A DNA stretch of 12,500 bases from Symbiodinium natans (lineage: Eukaryota; Sar; Dinophyceae; Suessiales; Symbiodiniaceae), in assembly GCA_905221605.1 (NCBI GenBank), contig CAJNDS010002446.1, positions 30,001 to 42,500 of the forward strand, read 5' to 3'. Each line of letters starts with the position of its first letter. The stretch's first letter is position 1. The notes below the pieces were generated by a model. The model had not been told where the DNA came from. It ran no database searches and was given only the letters and a program-made list of their open reading frames with translations. A program made the translations under genes and the position numbers. Of this stretch, positions 1 to 6,935 are shown piece by piece.

Positions 1-138
1 TTGAGAGGGCTGGTTACTTACAAGGGGACCTTAAACCAAAAACAGGGGAAAAAGGGGAACCACTGGGCGAGCAAGGTTTTGAGGGAGGCTTCATGGCGCA
101 GTTTCGGATCACGGCTCTGACTTACCATGTATCTTACA

Positions 139-250
139 TGTTGGGCCAAGAGTAACCTAGGAATAAGAAGGGTGCCCTTTTGGGCTTTAATAAGGGAGCC
201 TAAACCCTAAAAAAAGGGAATAAGGGCCTACTGCGGCCTACTCCGGGTCA
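139..250 (+). mobile_element. Diverged copy of the inverted-repeat element family
   Basis: It shares GAGTAACCTAGGAA, the AAGGGTGCCCTT hairpin, AAAAAGGGAATAAGGGCCTACT and CTCCGGGTC with the copy at 3615-3730. Its left terminal repeat is worn. On the minus strand it also holds TTCTTATTCCTAG|G and, 31 bases on, GGTAAGTCAG, which could act as splice signals. Confidence 0.5.
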
Positions 251-946
251 TAGTGCATGTTGGGCATATATTTCCTCGCAGGCTTTCTGGCAAAATATCC
301 ACCATGGAAGACACCCAAAAGTGTAGACCTGAAGCTCAAGTGTGACAACGTCGGAGGCTTTCCAACATGAGTAAGACAAGGGGAGACCTGGGGACACACA
401 AACCACCGGAAGACCCGTAGATATCTCGACTAGTCGGAAACCCTAAACAGTGTACTGCTTGGGGAAATACAATGATGAGTACTCTTGCAAGTACTTGTAT
501 TGCGTGCTTCTGTTTCTGCGGGGCAAGGGGAAAGGGGTGCGTGCAGACTGGCAATAATTTCTGAATGACATCGAGCCGACGTCGATTCATTGTCTTAGGC
601 CTTTCAGGCAGCCGGAACAGAAAATCTAAACTTGCTAGCCCGTCGCCCCCAATGAGGTGCCCAGTCGCAACATTGACGCCGTTCACGTGCGTCTGGTCTA
701 GTGTGAGCCTGCACAGAAACGCGCATGTCGGGTTTGAGAGGTGAAAAAGGGTTCAACCCCACAAAGACACGAGGGCGCGTACTCCTCTGCGGAATCCGTA
801 AACCATCAACATAACCTCTACCTGAATACTTGGGTAACGACAGGCGACGAGTGACACGGGCATTCGGTTGTGGTGCCAAAAAAGGACGACGGACGTGCAC
901 GCGGGTAAGTGTGCGGTACCAGTGTGTGTAGGGGCAGGATACACAT
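238..946 (-). CDS. Candidate small multi-exon gene, unrecognised
   Basis: Proposed first exon is 946-822, starting ATG (MCILPLHTLVPH) and ending at TTCAG|GTAGAG. The second starts at 708 after TTTCTGTGCAG|G with LTLDQTHVNGVNVATGHLI; phases agree across this junction. Further acceptors at 516 (CCCTTGCCCCGCAG) and 388 (TGTGTCCCCAG|G) suggest exons 515-449 (QYKYLQEYSSLYFPKQYT) and 387-238, ending YFARKPARKYMPNMHYDPE then TAG. The frames of the last two exons are not certain; 387-238 has a second open frame containing KASDVVTLELQVYTFG. No domain recognised. The first two exons are the best supported. Confidence 0.33.
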
Positions 947-1243
947 GGGGGTTTACGAAAATCGGGGACCCCCAAAAATAGACCCCAAAAATTGTAGGAT
1001 AGCCTTCTAGTAAAGACCCCAGTAAGGTACCGCCACATGCGTGGGTGTCATAAGTCGGTTCGTGTCAAGGCAGGGACAGTGGTTCCACTTACGGCAACAT
1101 GCCTGTGCTGTGTGCAGGATAAAAAGCACTGAGCTGCTCTGCGAAGGGAAAGCATGAAGGATACATGATAGCCGGCAACAAGGAAGCCATCTGCTGCGGC
1201 ATAATATATCATATTCCTGCGGTTCTTACTGCGTAACCTGGCA

Positions 1244-1450
1244 TTAATTCAGCACAGGAGATCGGAGGATTTTGCGAAGATTTGAGCTAGAGAGCTTGGC
1301 ACTAGGCCAGGCATGAACATTGAGAGTAGAAGAACCAAAACAGATGATCGACTGCACAGCGTATGCTGCTGTATCTTGGTAGAGTTTGGGGCCAGTCTGA
1401 GTATGTACGCTGACCCTTCTGGTGCTGCAAATGAATCCCCTTCAAAGCAT
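1244..1450 (-). CDS. Coding-dense 3' region with two open frames
   Basis: Two minus-strand frames are open for over 60 codons. One runs to TGA at 1249 and includes DSFAAPEGSAYILRLAPNS and a hydrophobic VLVLLLSMFM stretch. The other runs to TAA at 1244 and includes HTQTGPKLYQDTAAYAVQS and SSTLNVHAWPSAKLSSSNL. The second looks more protein-like; the first matches the splice phase from 1590. I cannot choose. The start is an AG|G inside the inverted repeat CCCTTCAAAGC/GCTTTGAAGGG (1438-1448 and 1475-1485). Confidence 0.3.
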
Positions 1451-1589
1451 CATGAGCCTCAAACTAATTACTACGCTTTGAAGGGTTTTGGGCTGCCCCC
1501 AAGCGTCCCAAGTGACCCAAGTGACCCAGCTGACTCTTTGAAGTGTCCCAAGTAGTGGCCCAAGCCTTCCCACGCGCGTCTACACTCAC

Positions 1590-1895
1590 CTACATTTGTA
1601 GGCCTCAGTTCTGCTGAAACCCAAGCCTTCTGCAACCCGCTCCGCCTTGACAGTATGTTGATGCTTCTGAATACTCGGTTGGTCTCCGAACGTCTTCCTA
1701 CTGGTTCTTAGTCCGGAAAGAGGGAATTCGGTACCTTTTTCACCCTTTCAAGGATTATGTAGGGCACCTACTTTCCTCATTCCCTGCTAAGAACCAGTAG
1801 GTCTTGCTAGAAGCGCGTCTGCATCCGCAACTTGGTCGGCAGCTTCTGCTGAGTGGTCGCGCCCTATGCACGGGCTGCTATCTCTGAGCTGCAAC
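1590..1895 (-). CDS. Coding segment split by an introner-like insertion
   Basis: Exon parts 1895-1795 and 1697-1590 join into one open frame once 1794-1698 is removed (GT...AG|G). The translation includes RDHSAEAADQVADADALLA before the insertion and TNRVFRSINILSRRSG after it. The second part ends at a strong donor, TGTAG|GTGAGTG. Upstream the frame is open to a TAA at 1937, with an AG|G acceptor at 1896 whose phase matches the exon at 2258-2335. No family recognised. It could be a later part of the AsmA-like gene or a separate gene. Confidence 0.38.
1697..1801 (-). mobile_element. 105-bp introner/MITE-like element with 15-bp perfect terminal inverted repeats
   Basis: CCTACTGGTTCTTAG (1697-1711) is the exact reverse complement of CTAAGAACCAGTAGG (1787-1801). 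TCTT flanks both sides (1693-1696 and 1802-1805), a typical 4-bp target-site duplication. The element has no coding capacity. On the minus strand it carries GTTCTTAG near one end and CCAGTAG|G at the other, so it can be spliced out as a 97-base intron; insertion plus duplication minus intron leaves 12 bases, a whole number of codons. Confidence 0.75.
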
Positions 1896-2257
1896 CTCCA
1901 AAGGCCACGACGACGTGGATTCGTGCATGATGGGGCTTATGAAAGGGTACAGCTTTAGAGGTCCAACAGGTTGAGTGAAGGCCTGTTGGTACGGTTAGGG
2001 TGTAGGGTTGCTGGAAACACGTAACCCTGAAGCACTGCAATCCTCAAGGCCTGCAAACATAAACCCTAAACCCAAAACCCTAAACCCTGAGTCCGTAGAC
2101 AACTATGTAGGATCCAGGAGGTAGCCCCCAATAAGAAATGTAAAGGTGGTAGGGAATTCTTGTCAGGGTACTCCTTTGGCGGGGGGGCGGACTGGGGAGC
2201 CCCCTAAACCCTAAACCCTAAAGCCTAAAGCCTAAACCCTAAAACGCTCGCCCGCAC

Positions 2258-2335
2258 CTGTGGCCCAAGGATTTCACGGTATCTCCGATGTCAACGTCCA
2301 CGTAAAGCTCGTGCACCTCTTTGGGGCTTGAGGTC
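2258..2335 (-). CDS. Exon candidate, AsmA-like continuation
   Basis: The gene strand reads TSSPKEVHELYVDVDIG then DTVKSLGH, opened by CTAAG|G and closed by a consensus donor CACAG|GTGCGG. A 'hL-x-V-x-VDLG-x-L' strand is what follows NPxGY in AsmA-like proteins, so it fits as the exon after 3321-3373. With a GC donor there, phases agree. Its upstream boundary coincides with the end of an inverted-repeat element at 2329-2440. The family link is inference from short motifs. Confidence 0.4.
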
Positions 2336-2440
2336 CTTAGAGTAGGCCCTGGTTCCCTTTTCTAGGGTCTAGGTTTCCTTTTAGGCCCCTTTGAACGAAA
2401 AGGGTCTCCACTTTTTATTCCAAGCTTACTCCTGGGTATC
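2329..2440 (-). mobile_element. Inverted, diverged copy of the element family
   Basis: Read on the plus strand, AGTAGGCCCTGGTTCCCTTTT ... GAAAAGGG ... TTTATTCC ... TTACTCCTGGGT aligns with the reverse complement of the copy at 3615-3730. One end abuts the proposed exon at 2258-2335, so the element would form the 3' part of its intron. Confidence 0.5.
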
Positions 2441-2454
2441 GAGGGGTTTTAGAA

Positions 2455-2755
2455 GGCTTAGGGAGTAAAGCCTCTGTAGGGCTTAGGGTTTTAGGACTCT
2501 TAAGGGCTTAGGGTTTGAGGCTCTTAAAGGCTTAGGGCTCAGCGCTCTGAAGGGTTTAGGACTCTGAAGGGCTTAGGGCTTTAGGATTCTTAAGGGTGTA
2601 GGCATTGAGGGCTCTTAAAGGCCTAGGGCTCAGGGCTCTGCAGGGTTTTAGGACTCTGAAGGGCTTAGGGTTTTAGGACTCTGAAGGGCTTAGGGTTTAG
2701 GACTCTGAAGGGCGTCGGACATAGGGCTCTTAAGGGTGTAGGGTTTAGGGTCTAG
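2455..2755 (+). repeat. 24/25-bp minisatellite with higher-order structure
   Basis: Units resemble GGACTCTGAAGGGCTTAGG. The CTCT anchors (ATTCT at 2587) fall at 2472, 2497, 2521, 2545, 2562, 2587, 2612, 2636, 2654, 2679, 2703 and 2727: steps of 24-25, twice shortened to 17-18, seven bases less, one telomere unit. The segments at 2519-2549 and 2610-2640 match closely, a 91-bp higher-order repeat. Confidence 0.8.
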
Positions 2756-2838
2756 GGTCTAGGCTCTAGGGTTTAGGGTTTAGGGTTTAGGGTTTAGGGT
2801 TTAGGGTTTAGGGTTTAGGGTTTAGGGTTTAGGGTGTA
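2738..2838 (+). repeat. TTTAGGG array
   Basis: Near-perfect TTTAGGG units from about 2767 to 2834, degenerate TCTAGGG units before. It faces the CCCTAAA array at 2912-3187 across about 70 unique bases, an inverted arrangement. Confidence 0.9.
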
Positions 2839-2911
2839 GCTCTTGGGGGGTACCTACAGACGTCATGCCTCAGGCTTCTCACACCGTTAAGCACCCCTGG
2901 ACTCCTCCCAA

Positions 2912-3187
2912 ACCTACCCTACCCTACCCTACCCTCCCCCTAACCCCTAACCCCTAACCCCTAACCCCTAACCCCTCCCCTAAACCCTAAACCCTAAACC
3001 CTAAACCCTAAACCCTGAACCCTAAACCCTAAACCCTAAACCCTAAGCCCTAAGCCCTAAACCCTAAACCTAAACCCTAAACCCTAAACCCTAAACCCTA
3101 AACCCTAAACCCTAAACCCTAAACCCTAAACCCTAAACCCTAAACCCTAAACCCTAAACCCAAAACCCAAAACCCAAAACCCAAAAC
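2912..3187 (-). repeat. Composite CCCTAAA array with variant blocks
   Basis: Four blocks run in order: a CCCTA pentamer (2912-2935), CCCCTAA x5 (2937-2971), CCCTAAA (about 2977-3160) and CCCAAAA (about 3161-3185). Each variant is clustered, not scattered. Confidence 0.9.
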
Positions 3188-3242
3188 CCTAAACCCAACA
3201 CAAAAAACAAAGGGAATAAGAGCAATACTGGGCTTCCTAGAC

Positions 3243-3327
3243 CCCGAAACCCTAAACCCTAAACCCCAAACCCCAAACCCTAAACCCTAAACCCTAAACC
3301 CTGAACCCTGAACCCTAAACCCTAAGC
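3243..3327 (-). repeat. CCCTAAA array with CCCCAAA and CCCTGAA variants
   Basis: Degenerate C-rich units next to the NPEGY exon candidate at 3321-3373. A possible fragment of the element family (AAAGGGAATAAGAGC) lies just before, at 3208-3240. Confidence 0.85.
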
Positions 3328-3373
3328 AATGGGTCCTTGGCCAGGTGATCGGCGGTGTAGCCTTCGGGGTTGC
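3321..3373 (-). CDS. Exon candidate carrying an NPEGY motif (AsmA-like)
   Basis: This small unique island lies between two telomere-type arrays. The gene strand reads GCGAG|GC then NPEGYTADHLAKDPLL. NPxGY/F is a conserved AsmA/DUF748-type motif that normally follows a 'V-x-NL-x-V' strand, the sequence ending the exon at 6684-6746. The acceptor is AG|G with two leading bases. The donor is unclear: AGG|GTTTAG at the array edge, or a GC site at 3327. The EEP gene lies between the two exons, so they may belong to one interrupted gene or to two related copies. Confidence 0.4.
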
Positions 3374-3390
3374 CTCGCGCATGGAAAGGG

Positions 3391-3597
3391 GCTTAGGGTT
3401 TAGGGTTTAGGGTTTAGGGTGTAGGGTTTAGGGTTTAGGGTTTAGGGTTTAGGGTTTAGGGTTTAGCGTTTAGCGTTTAGCGTTTAGCGTTTAGCGTTTA
3501 GCGTTTAGCGTTTAGCGTTTAGGGTTTAGGGTTTAGGGTTTAGGGTTTAGGGTTTAGGGTTTAGGGTTTAGGGTTTAGGGTTTAGGGTTTAGGGGGG
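3391..3597 (+). repeat. TTTAGGG array with a TTTAGCG x8 block
   Basis: Canonical units flank eight consecutive TTTAGCG units at 3462-3517, so one mutated unit was amplified in place. Confidence 0.95.
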
Positions 3598-3614
3598 CAG
3601 TGAAGCTGGAAGCC

Positions 3615-3730
3615 CTGCTAGACCCAGGAGTAACCTAGGAACAAAAAGGGCACCCTTTTTGGTTTTAAGGGGATTAGAAGGGAAACCCAACCCTGAAAAA
3701 AGGCAATAAGGGCCTACTCCGGGTCCTAGC
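3615..3730 (-). mobile_element. Introner-like inverted-repeat element, most complete copy
   Basis: The ends read CTAGACCCAGGAGTA (plus strand, 3618-3632) and TACTCCGGGTCCTAG (3715-3729), near-perfect inverted repeats. On the gene strand the element starts GCTAGG and ends TAGCAG, so it could be removed exactly as a GC-AG intron between the frames at 3731-3797 and 3614. The inside holds AAAAAGGGCACCCTTTTT, itself a hairpin. No coding capacity. Related copies are at 139-250 and 2329-2440. Confidence 0.55.
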
Positions 3731-3797
3731 CTTTCGTGGCTTCGTCAAGATAGACAAACGCAGAACTCAAATCTTCAATGTCCAAAAAACTGAAATC
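3731..3797 (-). CDS. Exon candidate, unrecognised
   Basis: On the gene strand GGGTTTAG|GAT opens the frame DFSFLDIEDLSSAFVYLDEATK, 22 codons. It ends at AAAG|GCTAGGACC, where an inverted-repeat element starts. After that element the frame continues as G-LPASLPP from 3614. VYLDEAT resembles an ABC ATPase Walker B, but there is no other support, so I do not assign it. The acceptor is formed by a telomere-type unit, and the donor would be GC. Confidence 0.3.
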
Positions 3798-3973
3798 CTA
3801 AACCCTAAGCTCTACGGCCTACAGTAAATACTACGCCCCTAAGCCCAAACCCCGCCACGCACTTCACGCCATGGTAGGCATGATTCTTGCCGAAAAAAGT
3901 CCCAAGCTCTACACTCCCTGTGGCTGTGTGTTCTGCCTGCGTATGCGTGGGTGTGGTTTAGGGATTTAGATTT

Positions 3974-4179
3974 GGGCACTCCAGGGAGTCTCTGGGGTTG
4001 GGCACTTCAGGGAGTTTTTTTGGGGTGGGGCACTCCAGGGAGTCTCTTAGGTCGGGCACTCCAGGGAGTCTCTGAATTTGGGCACTCCAGGAGTCTTTGT
4101 TGGGCACTCCAGGGAGTCTCTGAATTTGGGCACTCCAGGGAGTCTCTGTGGTTGGGCACTCCAGGGAGTCTCTGGGAGT
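3974..4179 (+). repeat. 26-bp minisatellite, eight units
   Basis: GGGCACTCCAGGGAGTCTCTG starts at 3974, 4000, 4028, 4054, 4080, 4102, 4128 and 4154. Each unit contains the dyad ACTCC-AG-GGAGT. Both strands read as open frames because of the repeat; I do not regard them as genes. Confidence 0.9.
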
Positions 4180-4247
4180 AGAAGAAAAGTTCAGGGCGAG
4201 GAGAAGAGTTGAGTTTAAAATCTAACAACCCCACACCGAAGGTGGGG

Positions 4248-4336
4248 AATAATAATAATCGTACTAATAATCATAATAATTCATGATAAATAATAATAGT
4301 CAGTAATAATTAATAATAATAGTCACAATAATAAAC
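4248..4336 (+). repeat. Imperfect AAT trinucleotide microsatellite
   Basis: AATAATAAT with CGT, CAT and AGTC interruptions, in the region downstream of the EEP stop codon. Confidence 0.9.
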
Positions 4337-4623
4337 TAAACCCGACAATCTTAAACCATTATCAGAAATGCAATGGTGCTGCTATGACGACTCTGCTGAT
4401 GATGGTGGTGGTGATCGTGGAATAGCACACGCCTTTGCACTTCACGTGCGGGCTGCCAGGCAAAAGCGAAACTGTAGAGCAAGGAGAGACGTGCAACGTG
4501 CACGAAGTGGCACACAGTCACATCCTACTGCTCAATGGAGCTGCCCCAGCTTTGGTGAAAGAGCGCTGTGCTGCGCAAAGGCTGAGCGCAGCGGTCTGGT
4601 CAGCTTCCTGCTCAAAGCACGAA

Positions 4624-5795
4624 TTAGATGCGCGTCATACACACGCAGTTGTGATCACTCCCGTAAGCTCTGCCTTTGTGATCCTCCACCTCGGGGTTTA
4701 CGCCGTCACCTCCAACCCAGATGTGATCAGCGGTCACGCCGCATTTCAGGGTACGCTTCGCATGGATGCTTCCCCGGCAGTGGCGGAGCAAAGGTTTACC
4801 ATGATGATCCAGTGGAAGTGGCATCCAACTGTCTCGGTCCTCCTTGATGAGGTCGCCGAGCTCGTTGAAGTCGCCACCAACGATGACCTGGCAGCGAACT
4901 GGGTTTGAGGAGTGGGAGCATGGGCTACACCCCTACATCCTAAACCCTATGCCCTAAGCCCTAAGCCCTAAGCCCTAAACCCTAAACCCTAAACCCTAAA
5001 CCCTAAACCCTAAACCCTACATGTCACAAACTACAAGAAGGCCCCCCCCCCACCTTGTTCACGCGGACCGGGCTACGCTTCAACATGTCCCGCTGCGTGT
5101 CCCGAATCAACTTCATGGCTTGCCTGGGTTCAGGGTTCAGGGTTCAGGGTTCAGGGTTTAGGGTTTAGGGTTCAGGGTTTAGGGTTTAGGGTTTAGGGTT
5201 TAGGGTTTAGGGTTTAGGGCAATATACTATGGGTGCCTGTCTTGGACGATGAGGGGGGAATGAAAGAGTTTCCCGAGCTGCCATCGAGTTGCTGAGCTTT
5301 CTTCAGATTTTCTGGAGCATTGCCTTGAACAAGATGCTCGGAGTTGCCATAATGGCCCGCATGGAGCCCAGTGACGAGCACCGTCTCGTCTGTCTCCACA
5401 TTCTTGAACAGCTGGCTTACCAACGTCCCGGGTCGCGCGACTCCTGGAATTTCGGCCTTTGTTAAGGAGTTCGGACATGGCTTGAGAACGGGCCAATAAA
5501 AGATCTTGATGCCCTTGTCGCCATCGATTGTTCGATAGCCCTCGCCACGAAATGCTGCTCGGTTTTCTCTGCCGCTCTCTGGGCAGATGATTATGTCATA
5601 CTCTTGGGAGGACAAGTCGTGAGCAGCATCCTTCGGCCGGACTGACTTCCTGAACTTTGCTTCAGCCCCAGCTGCGGCGTTCCAGACAGCTACATAGAGC
5701 TGACCGGGCTGACCAGGAGATTCATCGGAAGCTTCATCATGCGACACTGTGAGTTCGTACTCTTCGAAAAATAAGTCAAAGCAGCATGCCTGCAT
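4624..5795 (-). CDS. EEP-family (endonuclease/exonuclease/phosphatase) enzyme, three exons
   Basis: Proposed exons are 5795-5293, 5123-5054 and 4887-4624 (stop TAA), giving about 278 residues, a normal length for a one-domain EEP protein. Family motifs appear in order across all exons: VAVWNAAAG (Asn39), IIICPESGRE (metal-type Glu73), VTGLHAGHYGN (His145/148), VIVGGDFNEL (Asp197, Asn199), ADHIW (245-248) and the terminal SDH (268-270). The active-site set therefore looks complete, so this is probably a working Mg-dependent phosphodiesterase. The substrate cannot be told; the fold covers AP endonucleases, deadenylases, inositol phosphatases and sphingomyelinases. The frame stays open upstream to 5876, but the first ATG is at 5795. 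Exon 1 could read on to a TAA at 5214 inside a telomeric array, which would lose the GGDFN and SDH motifs. I see no signal peptide or membrane segment. Exon 2 (helix AMKLIRDTQRDMLKR) rests on splice phase and fit. Confidence 0.82.
4888..5053 (-). other. Intron 2 of the EEP gene, filled with telomere-type repeat
   Basis: Donor AAG|GTGGGG and acceptor CTGCCAG|G give a phase-0 junction joining VRVNK to VIVGGDFN. On the gene strand the intron starts with a run of ten G, then carries TTTAGGG units and some CTTAGGG variants. Its repeats run in the opposite orientation to those of intron 1. Confidence 0.7.
4938..5020 (-). repeat. CCCTAAA array within EEP intron 2
   Basis: CCCTAAG variants (4950-4973) then CCCTAAA units. 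Reads TTTAGGG on the gene strand. Confidence 0.9.
5124..5292 (-). other. Intron 1 of the EEP gene, filled with telomere-type repeat
   Basis: On the gene strand the proposed donor is CA|GCAACTC, a GC-type donor, and the acceptor is CCCAG|G. About 95 of its 169 bases are CCCTAAA/CCCTGAA units. Splicing joins NLKKAQ to QAMKLIRD in frame. Alternative donors are a GA-type site at 5304 or the canonical-looking GTATAT at 5227; the latter would need the acceptor at 5119. The exact junction is inferred; the presence of an intron here is strongly implied because both flanks belong to one domain. Confidence 0.65.
5127..5219 (+). repeat. TTTAGGG/TTCAGGG array within EEP intron 1
   Basis: Four TTCAGGG units in a block (5129-5157), then TTTAGGG with one further TTCAGGG. 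Confidence 0.9.
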
Positions 5796-5812
5796 GATCC
5801 CCGAAGAGGCCT

Positions 5813-5840
5813 CTGGGGAGGGGCAGAGAGGGAATGATCT
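5813..5840 (-). promoter_or_regulatory. Polypyrimidine tract plus AG just upstream of the EEP start codon
   Basis: The gene strand reads TTCCCTCTCTGCCCCTCCCCAG, 17 bases before ATG 5795. This is a strong 3' splice site with no exon evident upstream. In a dinoflagellate the natural reading is a spliced-leader trans-splicing acceptor; otherwise it is the end of an intron after an unseen 5' exon. Confidence 0.45.
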
Positions 5841-5876
5841 GACTCTGAAGCTTGGACCGACAAGTTGTATATACAA

Positions 5877-6524
5877 CTAGTACGTTCAGGGCAGCGCTCG
5901 GATGTTGCATGAGAGCCCTAGATGCTAAACCCAGTGCTTGTTCTTCACAGTGCCAAGCTCAAGTCTTCCATGCACCTAAAACAAACAGAAGTCCCGAAAC
6001 GCACGACCAAGATGGAGCTCACGAGCTACTTGCGAGCGATGAGCAAGATTGCTGTGGCTTTCTCGGCTCTAGGTTGGGCTTAGATCCATGTAATTTAGAG
6101 GTCGGAATAAATACGAATGGTATTTCCTTATCATCTCTTTATAAGCATACGATAAGAACCCCCAACACCTTATTCCAACCATTAAGGCCCCTACATTAGG
6201 CCCTCAAGTGGAAGGTGCACAACGAGCACCATCGGATCATCTGAAAACCGTCTCAGATGGCTCAATCCCCATCGGAGCCAAAGCTCAAAACCATCTAAGA
6301 CCTGCTTGAAGGTCCACATGGAGATCCCTTAGGTTCTTCAGGTGGGTTGCCTTACTTAACAGCTGAAGCGATCACTACCCATGAACCTTCAAGAAACCGC
6401 CTAACCCTATGCCTGGGTGGTGGGCTTTCTTGCTCAGCAACCCCCACACCCCCAGACGCCTTCAAAACGCGACGCCCAGCCTCACAAAACAAGTGGCGAC
6501 TCTCTAACAAGCGCGTTTGAGACT
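5877..6524. other. Unique region upstream of the EEP gene; no gene supported
   Basis: No family motif seen on either strand. It includes an AT-richer part (6090-6180) with TTTATAAGC. It could hold the EEP promoter or an old insertion. Confidence 0.5.
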
Positions 6525-6638
6525 CCCTAAACCCTAAACCCTAAACCCTAAACCCTAAACCCTAAACCCTAAACCCTAAACCCTAAACCCTAAACCCTAA
6601 ACCCTAAACCCTAAACCCTAAACCCTAACCCTAAACCC
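6525..6638 (-). repeat. CCCTAAA array
   Basis: About sixteen near-perfect CCCTAAA units, one CCCTAA. Confidence 0.95.
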
Positions 6639-6683
6639 GCTAGGCCTGAAATCCTAAACCGGAGCCCCCGAAGTCCCGCCTAC

Positions 6684-6746
6684 TGTCAGGTTCTGGACCC
6701 TCACCGTGCCGCCGAAGGGGTTCAGATCGATCCGGTCGACGTAAAC
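6684..6746 (-). CDS. Exon candidate: AsmA/DUF748-like core motif
   Basis: The gene strand reads VYVDRIDLNPFGG then TVRVQNLTVG. This is the kind of sequence seen in AsmA/DUF748-type proteins (elongated lipid-transfer or envelope-biogenesis proteins), where a V-x-L-NPF-x-G strand is followed by a 'NL-x-VxNPxGY' motif. The acceptor is CTAGCAG|G at the end of an inverted-repeat element. The donor may be ACA|GTAGGC (exon end 6684) or GTAG|GCGGGA a few bases on (exon end 6680). With the second, the codon phase matches the exon at 3321-3373 and gives NLTVGNPEGY. The frame stays open to a TAG in the next repeat. Confidence 0.45.
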
Positions 6747-6747
6747 C

Positions 6748-6935
6748 TGCTAGGACCCCAGGGGCCTAATTATAAGAAAATAAAAGCTTTAGGGTTTAGG
6801 GTTTAGGGTTTTAGGGGTTTAGGGTTTAGGGCATAGGGTTTAGGGTTTAGGGTTTAGGGATTAGGGCTTAGGGTTTCGGGTTTAGGGCCTGCTAGGACCC
6901 CCAGGAGCCTAATTATAAGAAATAAAGGCTTTGGG
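6748..6935. repeat. Two tandem element ends, 139-bp period
   Basis: CCTGCTAGGACCCC-AGG-GCCTAATTATAAGAA occurs at 6748-6790 and again at 6887-6935, each followed by TTTAGGG units. The sequence matches the terminal repeat of the element family. The first copy supplies the CTAGCAG|G acceptor of the exon at 6684-6746. A segment of 139 bases covering the element end and its array seems to have been duplicated. Confidence 0.5.

Noticed and set aside
604-1038. 144-codon minus-strand frame beginning MWRYLTGVF.
   Set aside because: It runs through a strong donor (GTAGAG) and acceptor (TTTCTGTGCAG|G); the spliced frame starting at 946 is preferred. I cannot exclude it fully.
1313-1555. 80-codon plus-strand frame beginning MNIESRRTK.
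   Set aside because: No family resemblance; the opposite strand has longer open frames here with splice signals.
2912-3187. CRISPR-like array.
   Set aside because: Contiguous heptamers with no spacers.
3731-3797. Walker-B-like VYLDEAT as an ABC transporter.
   Set aside because: No Walker A or signature motif nearby; a seven-residue match is not enough.
3951-4234. Open frames on both strands through the 26-bp repeat.
   Set aside because: Repeat-driven openness, no independent support.
4368-4908. Two plus-strand open frames of about 157-159 codons.
   Set aside because: They overlap antisense to EEP exon 3, whose minus-strand frame carries GGDFN and SDH motifs; no motif appears in the plus frames.
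5852-6199. 115-codon plus-strand frame.
   Set aside because: Low-complexity, no motif, and antisense to the EEP 5' end; treated as chance.
6480-6510. TGGCGACTCT motif recalling plant LTR-retrotransposon ends.
   Set aside because: A single short match; no second LTR, primer-binding site or pol motifs found.
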